Of a stretch of DNA of 16,916 nt, positions 6,768 through 13,340 are shown in pieces. The stretch lies in contig DCGW01000052.1 of assembly GCA_002315335.1 (NCBI GenBank), positions 1 through 16,916 of the forward strand, written 5' to 3'. The DNA is from Firmicutes bacterium UBA1768 (lineage in GTDB: Bacteria > Bacillota > Clostridia > Peptostreptococcales > Anaerovoracaceae). The position numbers and the translations under genes are program-made. Numbering within the stretch: the stretch's first letter is position 1; each line of letters opens with the position of its first letter. The notes below the pieces were generated by a model that saw nothing but the letters and a program-made list of their open reading frames with translations, was not told the origin of the DNA and ran no database searches.

Positions 6768-8555
6768 ATGAAAACAATTAAAAGTAACGAATTAAGAGAA
6801 ATGTTTTTAAACTTTTTTAAAGATAAGGGCCACAGCATTATCCCTTCGGCATCGCTGATTCCGGAAAATGACCCTACAGTTCTTTTTACCACAGCAGGCA
6901 TGCACCCGCTGGTACCGTATCTTTTAGGAGAAAAGCATCCTGAGGGAACAAGACTTACAGACGTTCAGAAGTGCGTTCGTACAGGCGATATTGACGAGGT
7001 TGGAGATATTTCACACTGTACCTTCTTTGAAATGTTAGGTAACTGGTCACTCGGAGACTATTTCAAAGAAGAAATGATTCCTTGGAGCTACGAGTTCCTG
7101 ACAAGCGAAAAATATCTGGGAATTCCTTCAGATCAGCTTGCGATTTCTGTATTTGAAGGCGATGCTGACGCTCCAAAGGATAACGAAGCCGCAGAAATCT
7201 GGATTAAATGCGGAATCAAGAGAGAAAACGTATATTATCTTCCAAAGGAACACAACTGGTGGGGACCTGCAGGGCTCACAGGACCATGCGGACCTGACAG
7301 CGAAATGTTCATTATCAGAAAAGAAAAGTGTAATCCTGATTGCTCGCCTGCTTGTGACTGCGGAGCCTTCCTCGAAATCTGGAACGACGTATTTATGCAG
7401 TACAATAAGACAGCAGAGGGAACCTTTGAACCACTTGCACAGAAAAATGTAGATACAGGAATGGGACTTGAAAGAACACTCTGCATCATGAACGGCAAGG
7501 ACAGCGTTTATGACACAGACCTCTTCGAGGATGCTATCAAGGTTATTGAAGACCTCACAGGAAAGAAATTCTACGAATCTCCGGAAACAACAAAGGCCTT
7601 CAGAATTATTCTTGACCACGTAAGAACAGCAACCTTCATGATAGGCGACAGAAAGGGAATAACCCCTTCAAATGTTGACCAGGGCTATGTTTTGAGAAGA
7701 GTAATAAGAAGAGCTGTAAGGTTCGGAAGAAATATCGACCTTCCGCAGGGCTGCCTCAAGGATATTGCACAGGCATATATCAATAAGTACGGCGAAGCGT
7801 ATCCTGAGCTCAAGGACAACGAAGAAAAGATTAAGGAAGAGCTTTCAAAGGAAGAAAGCAAGTTCCAGAAGACTCTCCAGACCGGACTCAGGGAATTTGA
7901 AAAGGTTGCAGGCAAGGTAGATAACGGAATTATTGACGGCGTGACAGTATTCCACCTCTATGATACCTATGGTTTCCCAATTGAAATCACAGAGGAAATG
8001 GCTGCTGAAAAGAACCTCAAGATAGACAAAGAGGGCTATGAAAAGGCCTTTGCAGAGCACCAGTCTAAGTCAAAGGCAGGCGCTGAGGGCAAGTTCGCCG
8101 CAGGCTTAGCTGACAATCAGGAGGCAACAGTAAGACTTCACACAGCGACACACCTTCTTCAGGCTGCGCTCCAGAAGGTTCTTCCTGAGGAAAATATAGC
8201 ACAGAAGGGTTCAAATATTACAGCTGAACGACTCAGATTTGACTTCACCTGTTCGCGTGCGGTAACTAAGGAAGAGCTCAAGCAGGTAGAAGACCTTGTA
8301 AATGGAATTATTGATAAGGATTTACCTGTAATAATGGAAGAAATGCCGCTTTCAGAAGCTAATGAAAGAGGGTTCTTCGGTGTGTTTGACAGCAAGTATG
8401 GCGAAAGAGTAAAGACATATTCAATAGGTGATTTCTCAATGGAAATCTGCGGTGGACCTCATGCAGAGCATACAGGTGAGCTCGGCCGCTTCAAAATCAA
8501 GAAGGAACAGTCTTCATCATCAGGCGTAAGAAGAATCAAGGCTGTACTCGAATAG
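6768..8555 (+). CDS. alaS: Alanyl-tRNA synthetase, short form without the C-Ala domain
   Basis: Charges tRNA-Ala with alanine. The 595 residues cover the class II catalytic core (FFEMLGNWSLGDYFK; DTGMGLERT; VLRRVIRRAVRFG) and the editing domain, with both zinc/editing motifs, HTATH (458-462) and CGGPH (561-565). They stop just after GVRRIKA, where standard bacterial AlaRS (about 870 residues) continues into the C-Ala domain. The stop is clean and the next gene follows within 22 bp, so I see no frameshift or remnant. The core carries a four-cysteine insertion (C188, C192, C196, C198) and a GDIDEVGDISHC segment unlike the usual GGKHNDL. Short AlaRS forms are, from memory, known in some Clostridia. 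Whether a full-length alaS exists elsewhere cannot be told. AAGGAG precedes the ATG. Confidence 0.93.
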   Translation: MKTIKSNELREMFLNFFKDKGHSIIPSASLIPENDPTVLFTTAGMHPLVPYLLGEKHPEGTRLTDVQKCVRTGDIDEVGDISHCTFFEMLGNWSLGDYFKEEMIPWSYEFLTSEKYLGIPSDQLAISVFEGDADAPKDNEAAEIWIKCGIKRENVYYLPKEHNWWGPAGLTGPCGPDSEMFIIRKEKCNPDCSPACDCGAFLEIWNDVFMQYNKTAEGTFEPLAQKNVDTGMGLERTLCIMNGKDSVYDTDLFEDAIKVIEDLTGKKFYESPETTKAFRIILDHVRTATFMIGDRKGITPSNVDQGYVLRRVIRRAVRFGRNIDLPQGCLKDIAQAYINKYGEAYPELKDNEEKIKEELSKEESKFQKTLQTGLREFEKVAGKVDNGIIDGVTVFHLYDTYGFPIEITEEMAAEKNLKIDKEGYEKAFAEHQSKSKAGAEGKFAAGLADNQEATVRLHTATHLLQAALQKVLPEENIAQKGSNITAERLRFDFTCSRAVTKEELKQVEDLVNGIIDKDLPVIMEEMPLSEANERGFFGVFDSKYGERVKTYSIGDFSMEICGGPHAEHTGELGRFKIKKEQSSSSGVRRIKAVLE

Positions 8556-8577
8556 AGTGATTAGGTAGGTGAGATTA

Positions 8578-10239
8578 ATGCAATTAGATGATCTTTTAAT
8601 GCTGGTCAAATTCTTTGGCGGCCTGGGAATGTTCCTCTACGGCATGAAAATGATGTCCGCAGGGCTTCAGAAATTTGCCGGAGACAAGATGCAGCATATG
8701 ATGGGAGTGCTCACCAACAAGAGAGTAATGGGTGTTCTCGTCGGGGGATTCGTAACAATGATAATTCAAAGCTCCGGTGCGACCTCAGTCATGGTTATCG
8801 GTATGGTAAATGCTGGAATCATGAACCTGACTCAGTCGGTCGGAGTAATAATGGGTGCCAACGTAGGAACCACTGCAACTGCGTGGATTGTTTCTGCTAC
8901 CCAGCTTGGAGACGCCTTTGCACTGCTCAAACCATCATTCTTCGCACCTATACTTGTTGGAATAGGCGCATTGATGGTTATGTTCAGCAAAAAAGTCAGA
9001 CAGAACATTACTGGAGAGCTGCTGATTGCCATAGGTATACTTTTTATTGGTCTTACCTGGATGACAGAAGCGGTACAGCCGTATTCGGATAGTGAAGTAT
9101 TTATCAATGCCATAACAACACTTGGGCAGAACCCTATATTGGGAATACTCGTAGGAGCGGGGGTAACCTGCCTCATGCAGTCGTCATCGGCGTCCATCGG
9201 TGTTCTTCAATCGCTGGCAATGAACGGCATGATTACAGCAAATGTAGCGGTATATATTTGTCTCGGTGCCTGCATCGGTTCGTGTACAACTGCGCTGATT
9301 TCAAGTATTGGCTCCACCCAGAATGGTAAGAGGGTTGCTGTAATAAACCTTCTCTTCAACTGCATAGGTGTAGCGATTTTCGGAAGTATTATGGCAGTGG
9401 TATTCACTGTTGTACCAACACTTCCAGGAATGGTGGTAGATGCGGTATTAATCGCTGTATTCCATTCATCCTTTAAAATTATCAACACTATCTGCCTCTT
9501 CCCTATGGGAAATCTGCTTGTTAAAATTGCAACAAAGATTATTCCTGAAAAGGACGAGAGCGAATTTGTTCAGACAGACGAGCTTGTGCTCCACCTGGAC
9601 GACAGAATTCTCCGTTCACCATCGTTTGCTATTGACATGACAACGAAGGAAATCGTTCAGATGGGAAGGATTGCCGGTTCAAATATGAGGCTTGCTCTGA
9701 AGTGCCTGATTTTCAACGAGTTTGATGAGCTTGATAGTGTTTTCATGGAAGAAAAGAAAATCAACCGCTATCAGAAGCAGCTCACCGAATACATGGTTAA
9801 GATCAGTAAGCTGGATCTGAACGAGGGACAGCACCTTATGGTTAAGAACCTCCTCTATGCTATCAACGATATCGAGCGTGTGGGCGACCATGCGGAAAAT
9901 ATTGCGGAATACGCTCAGAATATGCTGAAGGACAATATTGTGTTCTCGCAGATGGCCAGGGATGAGCTTGTGGAAATGAGCGAAAAGGTAATGCAGAACT
10001 TTGATTGGTCTCTCGAATCCATGGAAACAGGAAACAGGCTTTTCTTTGAAAAGGTTGAAGCTTATGAAGAGCAGATTGATGAAATGGAGGTTGAACTCAG
10101 AGACAGACATATTGCGAGACTTGCGAAAAACGAGTGCAGGATGGAAAGCGGAGTTATCTTCCTCGATATCATAAGCAATCTGGAAAGAGTTTCTGACCAT
10201 GCTATGAATATTGTAGAATACGTACAGGAATATAATTAA
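8578..10239 (+). CDS. Na+/phosphate symporter with PhoU-like C-terminal domain
   Basis: An integral membrane protein of the Na/Pi cotransporter (NptA/YjbB, SLC34-like) family. Counting from the ATG at 8578 (553 residues), the first 310 or so residues hold many hydrophobic segments with the family's internal duplication, marked by the two QSS motifs: QSSGATSV at 64 and QSSSASIG at 201. From about residue 330 the protein is soluble and helical with two PhoU-type repeats (IERVGDHAENI, then LERVSDHAMNI). Family members import or export phosphate, and the PhoU-like part is thought to regulate this. The ATG at 8578 is preferred over the GTG at 8569 because AGGTGA (8567-8572) is spaced properly only for the ATG. 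It ends 2 nt before rluB, suggesting coupled translation. Confidence 0.93.
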   Translation: MQLDDLLMLVKFFGGLGMFLYGMKMMSAGLQKFAGDKMQHMMGVLTNKRVMGVLVGGFVTMIIQSSGATSVMVIGMVNAGIMNLTQSVGVIMGANVGTTATAWIVSATQLGDAFALLKPSFFAPILVGIGALMVMFSKKVRQNITGELLIAIGILFIGLTWMTEAVQPYSDSEVFINAITTLGQNPILGILVGAGVTCLMQSSSASIGVLQSLAMNGMITANVAVYICLGACIGSCTTALISSIGSTQNGKRVAVINLLFNCIGVAIFGSIMAVVFTVVPTLPGMVVDAVLIAVFHSSFKIINTICLFPMGNLLVKIATKIIPEKDESEFVQTDELVLHLDDRILRSPSFAIDMTTKEIVQMGRIAGSNMRLALKCLIFNEFDELDSVFMEEKKINRYQKQLTEYMVKISKLDLNEGQHLMVKNLLYAINDIERVGDHAENIAEYAQNMLKDNIVFSQMARDELVEMSEKVMQNFDWSLESMETGNRLFFEKVEAYEEQIDEMEVELRDRHIARLAKNECRMESGVIFLDIISNLERVSDHAMNIVEYVQEYN

Positions 10240-10241
10240 AA

Positions 10242-10958
10242 ATGAGATTAAATAAATACATTGCTTCCTCGGGGCTTTGCTCAAGGAGGAAGGCGGATGA
10301 GCTCATTGAGGCGGGCAAGGTCAGGGTTGACGGAGCTGTTGTCAAGGAGTTCGGGTTACAGGTAGAAGACTCAAGTGTAGTGGAGGTTGACGGCAAAAGG
10401 ATTGAAGTTTCAACCAGACCGCCTGTCTACATTATGCTTAATAAGCCTGTAGGCTACATAACAAGTGCCAGCGATGACCTTGGAAGACCTACTGTTTTCG
10501 ATTTGATAGGAGATATGGAGGACAGGCTTTTCCCTGTAGGAAGGCTTGATTACAATACCTCTGGTCTTTTGCTGCTGACAAACGACGGAGATTTTTCCAA
10601 CCTTATGATGCACCCAAAGAATGAGGTGTGGAAGACCTATATTGCCAGAGTGAAGGGCGAGGTTGGACACTATAAGCTGAATATTCTCAGAAAGGGCGTT
10701 ATTGTTGACGGCATAAAAACTGCCCCGGCGCAGGCTGAGGTTTTAAGGCACGGCAACCGTTCCTCCGTAATCGAGATAAAGATAAGAGAGGGTCGAAACA
10801 GGCAAATAAGGAAGATGTGCGAGGCCATAGGACACCCGGTGCTTGAGCTGCACAGAAGTGCCATAGGTGATCTGACTTTAGGACACCTGAAGGAGGGTCA
10901 TTATAAAAAGGTAAATCCTGCGGATATCGAGGCACTAAAGAAAAAAGCGGGGAAATAA
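10242..10958 (+). CDS. rluB: 23S rRNA pseudouridine synthase (RsuA/RluB family)
   Basis: Isomerises uridine to pseudouridine in rRNA. The 238 residues have an N-terminal S4 RNA-binding domain (MRLNKYIASSGLCSRRKADE, residues 1-20, onward to about 60), then the catalytic domain with GRLDYNTSGLLLLTNDG, whose D103 is the expected catalytic aspartate, and the REGRNRQIRKMCEAIGHPV block. The length and motifs fit RluB of Firmicutes, although RsuA (16S) is not fully excluded. The gene begins 2 nt after the symporter stop codon with no strong ribosome binding site, so translation is probably coupled. It is the last gene of the operon, followed by a hairpin. Confidence 0.9.
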   Translation: MRLNKYIASSGLCSRRKADELIEAGKVRVDGAVVKEFGLQVEDSSVVEVDGKRIEVSTRPPVYIMLNKPVGYITSASDDLGRPTVFDLIGDMEDRLFPVGRLDYNTSGLLLLTNDGDFSNLMMHPKNEVWKTYIARVKGEVGHYKLNILRKGVIVDGIKTAPAQAEVLRHGNRSSVIEIKIREGRNRQIRKMCEAIGHPVLELHRSAIGDLTLGHLKEGHYKKVNPADIEALKKKAGK

Positions 10959-10965
10959 GGAGGTT

Positions 10966-10991
10966 GAAGGAGCTGAGAAATCGGCTCTTTC
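10966..10991 (+). terminator. Hairpin ending the ADH-rluB operon
   Basis: GAAGGAGCTGA (10966-10976) pairs with TCGGCTCTTTC (10981-10991), 11 positions including two G-U, closed by a GAAA tetraloop. The U-rich run (11005-11019) starts about 14 nt further on, so it may be a weak terminator or a protective 3' hairpin. Confidence 0.5.
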
Positions 10992-11068
10992 CTGTGTTAG
11001 TTGTGGTTTTTTTGGTTTTTGTAAGAAACTTAAATTTCTAGTAACTGCTTACAGTCAATTCCTCGAAC

Positions 11069-11097
11069 TTGATAAAAATAAATTGTTATGATACAAT
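11069..11097 (+). promoter_or_regulatory. Promoter of the VOC-family gene
   Basis: TTGATA (11069-11074, 5 of 6) is followed by a 17-bp spacer and TACAAT (11092-11097, 5 of 6). An extended -10 TG lies at 11089-11090. It gives the gene a transcript separate from the upstream operon, with a leader of about 95 nt. Confidence 0.7.
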
Positions 11098-11126
11098 CGC
11101 TATAAGGGTTCTGTAGTATCCACATT

Positions 11127-11150
11127 GTCAGATAATTAATCTGACTTTTA
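11127..11150 (+). promoter_or_regulatory. Perfect hairpin in the leader of the VOC gene
   Basis: GTCAGAT (11127-11133) pairs perfectly with ATCTGAC (11139-11145) around AATTA, followed by TTTTAAT. It lies between the promoter and the start codon, so it may act as a weak terminator/attenuator or as an operator. The stem is only 7 bp. Confidence 0.4.
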
Positions 11151-11199
11151 ATGAATTTTAGATGTAAATAAAAACAAAACTTAACGGAGGATATTTTTT

Positions 11200-11571
11200 A
11201 TGAAAATTAGCTCAATGCACCCGATTATTGTTACTGAAAATGCAGAAAAGACCATGGAGTTCTATGCAGGTTTAGGATTCACAACTAAACATACAACTGT
11301 AATGTCAGCAGACTCACCTTTATATATTATTGCTAATGGTGATGTTGAGTTGGAAATTATGCAAGTACCAAAGGATAAACCGGTTCCGATGAAGAACGGA
11401 TTACATGGTATCAGATTTAATGTTGAGGACCTTGATGCAGCTGTTGAAGCTGTTAAGCAAAGCGGCGGAACTGTTCTGGGTGGACCTTTTGATACAGAAT
11501 GGACAAGCGTCTATGCGGTTAAGGATGCAGATGGAAACGATATCACATTATTGAAGCATATTAAAAAGTAA
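11200..11571 (+). CDS. VOC-superfamily protein (glyoxalase/bleomycin-resistance fold)
   Basis: A 123-residue single-domain protein with the paired beta-alpha-beta-beta-beta pattern of the vicinal oxygen chelate superfamily: MHPIIVTENAEKTMEFYAGL at the start (residues 6-25), LHGIRFNVEDLDAAVEAV in the middle and VKDADGNDITLL near the end. Members act as metal-dependent lyases, isomerases or dioxygenases, or bind toxic compounds; the role cannot be chosen here. A candidate metal His is H7. GGAGG (11186-11190) lies 9 nt before the ATG. Its codon choice (both Gln codons CAA, Leu mostly TTA/TTG, no CTC) differs from neighbours that favour CAG and CTC/CTT. With its own promoter and AT-rich surroundings, this suggests later acquisition. 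Confidence 0.85.
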   Translation: MKISSMHPIIVTENAEKTMEFYAGLGFTTKHTTVMSADSPLYIIANGDVELEIMQVPKDKPVPMKNGLHGIRFNVEDLDAAVEAVKQSGGTVLGGPFDTEWTSVYAVKDADGNDITLLKHIKK

Positions 11572-11712
11572 ATTCTGAGTCACCTTTCTGTTTGCCGTAG
11601 GATATGGGGATATAGCCCGCAGTTTTACGGTAGGAAAAAATGGTTTCAGCTGAGGCCGCTAAGAATAAGAAATTTATAAAAGGTGGTGGAGATAGTCCAC
11701 AAATATATAGGA

Positions 11713-11757
11713 GCCCTCTGGGGAATGGTGAAAACCGTTTTCTGGAGGGTGGTTTTT
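11713..11757 (+). terminator. Strong GAAA-capped terminator downstream of the VOC gene
   Basis: The left arm 11714-11729 (CCCTCTGGGGAATGGT) pairs with the right arm 11734-11749 (ACCGTTTTCTGGAGGG) over 16 positions, several of them G-U, closed by the tetraloop GAAA (11730-11733). A run of five Ts follows at 11753-11757. It probably ends the VOC transcript, about 140 nt past its stop codon, or ends an unrecognised small RNA starting in between. Confidence 0.8.
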
Positions 11758-11783
11758 GTTTTAGGGGAATGTAGGTTGATAAA

Positions 11784-11876
11784 ATGTCAGTATTAGATGA
11801 AGTTTTAAAAGAAGAAAATGCAGGCTTTAGGCAGGCACCACACCCTGAAACCTGGCGATTACCTTTTTGCCGTTAG
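11784..11876 (+). pseudogene. Possible fragment of a small conserved protein gene
   Basis: A 30-codon frame starts MSVLDEVLKEEN and ends at a TAG at 11874. The first eleven or so residues resemble, from memory, the N-terminus of short conserved hypothetical proteins of Clostridia that begin MSVLDE-x-L-x-EE, normally about 60 residues or more. The remaining residues (AGFRQAPHPETWRLPFCR) do not continue the pattern, as if the gene had been broken here. The ribosome binding site is weak. It could equally be a chance frame. Confidence 0.25.
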
Positions 11877-11894
11877 ATTCTTCGCAATTTTTCA

Positions 11895-11930
11895 ATCGTT
11901 ATCTGAGTGTGTTCTTATCCTCATAACGAT
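11895..11930. repeat. Imperfect inverted repeat
   Basis: ATCGTTAT-CT-GAG (11895-11907) pairs with CTCATAACGAT (11920-11930), leaving CT bulged, around a loop of about 12 nt. No U-tract follows, so it is not a simple terminator. Function unknown. Confidence 0.4.
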
Positions 11931-11979
11931 CAGGGGGTGCAAAATAAGACCATGCGACTATCCTATGTACAAATTTTCA

Positions 11980-12008
11980 TTGAAAAAGAAGTCCTTTAGT
12001 GATATAAT
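11980..12008 (+). promoter_or_regulatory. Promoter of the ychF operon
   Basis: TTGAAA (11980-11985, 5 of 6) is followed by a 17-bp spacer and a perfect TATAAT (12003-12008). Transcription would begin near 12015, giving ychF an unusually long leader of about 215 nt. The promoter overlaps an inverted repeat described separately. Confidence 0.75.
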
Positions 12009-12037
12009 TTACTACTGCTAATTCGGGACTTCTTTTT
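11983..12037. repeat. 12-bp perfect inverted repeat enclosing a -10 box (bidirectional terminator-like)
   Basis: AAAAAGAAGTCC (11983-11994) and GGACTTCTTTTT (12026-12037) are perfect complements separated by 31 nt. The GAAGTCC/GGACTTC core with flanking A5 and T5 resembles a bidirectional terminator with a large loop. The -35 box overlaps the left arm and the -10 box lies inside the loop, so the hairpin would form only in RNA coming from upstream. Confidence 0.55.
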
Positions 12038-12148
12038 GGCAGAGAGGAGTCAGTAAATCTGGCTATAGAACAATTCATCTATTACGGAGGACGAAAAACA
12101 CAAAGAAATCGGCCTTGTGGCTGATGCTTTGAATGTAGTTTAAAGACG

Positions 12149-12172
12149 GTGGCACTCGATGTGGCACTCGAT
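12149..12172. repeat. Exact 12-bp tandem duplication
   Basis: GTGGCACTCGAT occurs twice head to tail (12149-12160, 12161-12172) in the ychF leader. It is probably a recent slippage duplication; it could also be a two-site operator. Confidence 0.7.
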
Positions 12173-12231
12173 TTGATACAGAGGCTCATAAAGCCCGAAA
12201 AATAAAGGATTTTAAAGGAGAATTATTAATT

Positions 12232-13323
12232 ATGAAATTAGGTATGGTGGGTCTGCCAAATGTCGGCAAGAGCACACTTTTTAATGCAATAACTAAGGCG
12301 GGTGCGCAGGCGGAAAACTATCCGTTCTGTACGATTGAGCCGAACGTTGGAGTTGTTCAGGTTCCTGATGAAAGACTGCAGGTCCTGCACGACATGTACA
12401 ATTCAAAGAAAACAATCTACACTACAATAGAGTTTTACGATATCGCAGGACTCGTAAAGGGCGCATCCAAGGGTGAAGGTCTCGGAAACCAGTTTCTCTC
12501 ACATATCAGAGAGGTTGAGGCCATTATTCATGTAGTAAGATGCTTTGAGGACGACAATGTTGTTCATGTTGACGGCAAAATCGGGCCGCTCAAGGACATA
12601 GAAACTATCAATCTTGAACTGATTATCGCAGATTTAGAGCTCATCGAAAGAAGAATTGTAAAGACAACAAAGAACCTCAAGGGAGACAAGGGACTTCAGA
12701 AGGAGCTTGATATTCTCAACAAGGTAAAGGCTACGCTGGAGCAGGGGCTGTCGGCGAGAACTATGGACCTCACTCCTGAGGAAGCTGACTTTGTGAAAAC
12801 TTTAACACTGCTTTCGTACAAGCCGGTTATTTATGCGGCAAATGTTTCGGAAGAGGATGCTGCCGGCGGAGAAGACAATGCTCTCGTAAAAGAGGTTCAG
12901 GAGTTCGCTGCTTCGGAAAACAGCGGCTGTGCGGTTATCTGTGCAAAGCTGGAGGCTGAGCTTACAGAGCTTGACGAAGAAGAAAAGGCAGTATTTCTTG
13001 AGGAACTCGGCATTAAGGAGTCAGGCCTCGATAAATTGATCAAGGCTTCATACAGTCTTCTCAACCTTATTTCCTTCCTTACGGCAGGTGAGCCTGAGGT
13101 AAGAGCATGGACAATAAAGAAGGGGACCAAGGCGCCGGGAGCTGCCGGCAAAATCCACTCCGACTTTGAAAGAGGCTTTATCAGAGCGGAAACCGTTGCT
13201 TACACAGACCTTATTGAATGCGGATCTATGACCGCCGCAAAGGAAAAGGGTCTGGTGAGGTCAGAAGGAAAAGAATATGTGGTTAAAGACGGAGATGTAA
13301 TTCTTTTCAGATTTAATGTATAA
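12232..13323 (+). CDS. ychF: Redox-regulated ribosome-binding ATPase YchF (Obg/OLA1 family)
   Basis: A cytoplasmic P-loop protein of 363 residues, the standard length. The G1 motif GLPNVGKST lies at 7-15, the G3 region is DIAGLVKGASKGEGLG, and the base-recognition motif is N-x-x-E (ANVSEEDA) instead of NKxD, the mark of YchF proteins that prefer ATP to GTP. The C-terminal third is the TGS domain (INLI-type strand, FLTAGEPEVRAWTIKKG, FERGFIRAE). It associates with ribosomes and affects translation and stress responses in studied bacteria. AAAGGAG at 12214-12220 lies 11 nt before the ATG. The next gene starts 17 bp after the stop codon with its own GGAGG, so the two are probably cotranscribed. 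Confidence 0.97.
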   Translation: MKLGMVGLPNVGKSTLFNAITKAGAQAENYPFCTIEPNVGVVQVPDERLQVLHDMYNSKKTIYTTIEFYDIAGLVKGASKGEGLGNQFLSHIREVEAIIHVVRCFEDDNVVHVDGKIGPLKDIETINLELIIADLELIERRIVKTTKNLKGDKGLQKELDILNKVKATLEQGLSARTMDLTPEEADFVKTLTLLSYKPVIYAANVSEEDAAGGEDNALVKEVQEFAASENSGCAVICAKLEAELTELDEEEKAVFLEELGIKESGLDKLIKASYSLLNLISFLTAGEPEVRAWTIKKGTKAPGAAGKIHSDFERGFIRAETVAYTDLIECGSMTAAKEKGLVRSEGKEYVVKDGDVILFRFNV

Positions 13324-13340
13324 ACCAACCGGAGGAAATT

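Larger units (their letters stand above)
11572..12231. other. 660-bp region without a convincing intact gene
   Basis: The stretch between the VOC gene and ychF holds a long 3' leader or trailer with several stems, a strong terminator at 11713-11757, a 30-codon possible gene fragment (11784-11876), an imperfect inverted repeat (11895-11930), a promoter inside an inverted repeat (11980-12037) and a 12-bp tandem duplication (12149-12172). Early stems include CCGTA/TACGG (about 11594-11627) and GTGGA/TCCAC (about 11685-11700). Frames at 11818-12021 and 12069-12140 are open but lack a plausible start or family resemblance. Confidence 0.5.

Noticed and set aside
8540..8577. Frameshift or deletion that might explain the short AlaRS
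   Set aside because: The stop follows the natural domain boundary and the symporter gene begins within 22 bp; no C-Ala-like sequence appears in any frame downstream.
9679..10284. 201-codon open frame on the - strand opposite the symporter gene
   Set aside because: It is antisense to the conserved PhoU-like region of the symporter and the start of rluB, with no ribosome binding site or family motif; other long - strand frames across conserved + genes were rejected for the same reason.
10964..11041. 25-codon TTG-start frame (MKELRNRLFPVLVVVFLVFV) after rluB, like a tiny membrane peptide
   Set aside because: The AAGGAGG directly abuts the TTG with no spacing, and the hydrophobic run is simply translation of the T-rich stretch after the operon hairpin.
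11720..11737. GGGGAATGGTGAAAACC resembling part of a cobalamin riboswitch
   Set aside because: Only this short piece matches; the required CCCGCAACTGTAA core and the GCCACTG region are absent. The sequence is fully explained as a terminator stem with a GAAA loop.
11746..11752. AGGGTGG resembling the start of a T-box sequence
   Set aside because: The following bases are TTTTTG, not the NACCGCG needed for the T-box, the motif lies at the 3' edge of a terminator stem, and no stem I with specifier loop was found upstream.
11725..11796. Short frame starting MVKTVFWRVVFVL
   Set aside because: It lies on top of the terminator hairpin and U-tract, is only about 23 codons long and has a poorly spaced ribosome binding site.
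11818..12021. 67-codon frame starting MQALGRHH
   Set aside because: No ribosome binding site, no recognisable domain, and it overlaps the ychF promoter and inverted repeat; composition looks non-coding.
11983..12037. Invertible promoter (phase-variable switch)
   Set aside because: The arms are only 12 bp, the invertible segment would be about 31 bp, the -35 box overlaps an arm, and no recombinase gene is nearby.
12182..12190. AGGCTCATA near ychF as another copy of the 1857-2085 hairpin repeat
   Set aside because: Only 9 nt match and the AT-rich arm and mirrored partner are missing; here it forms only a small GGCT/AGCC stem.
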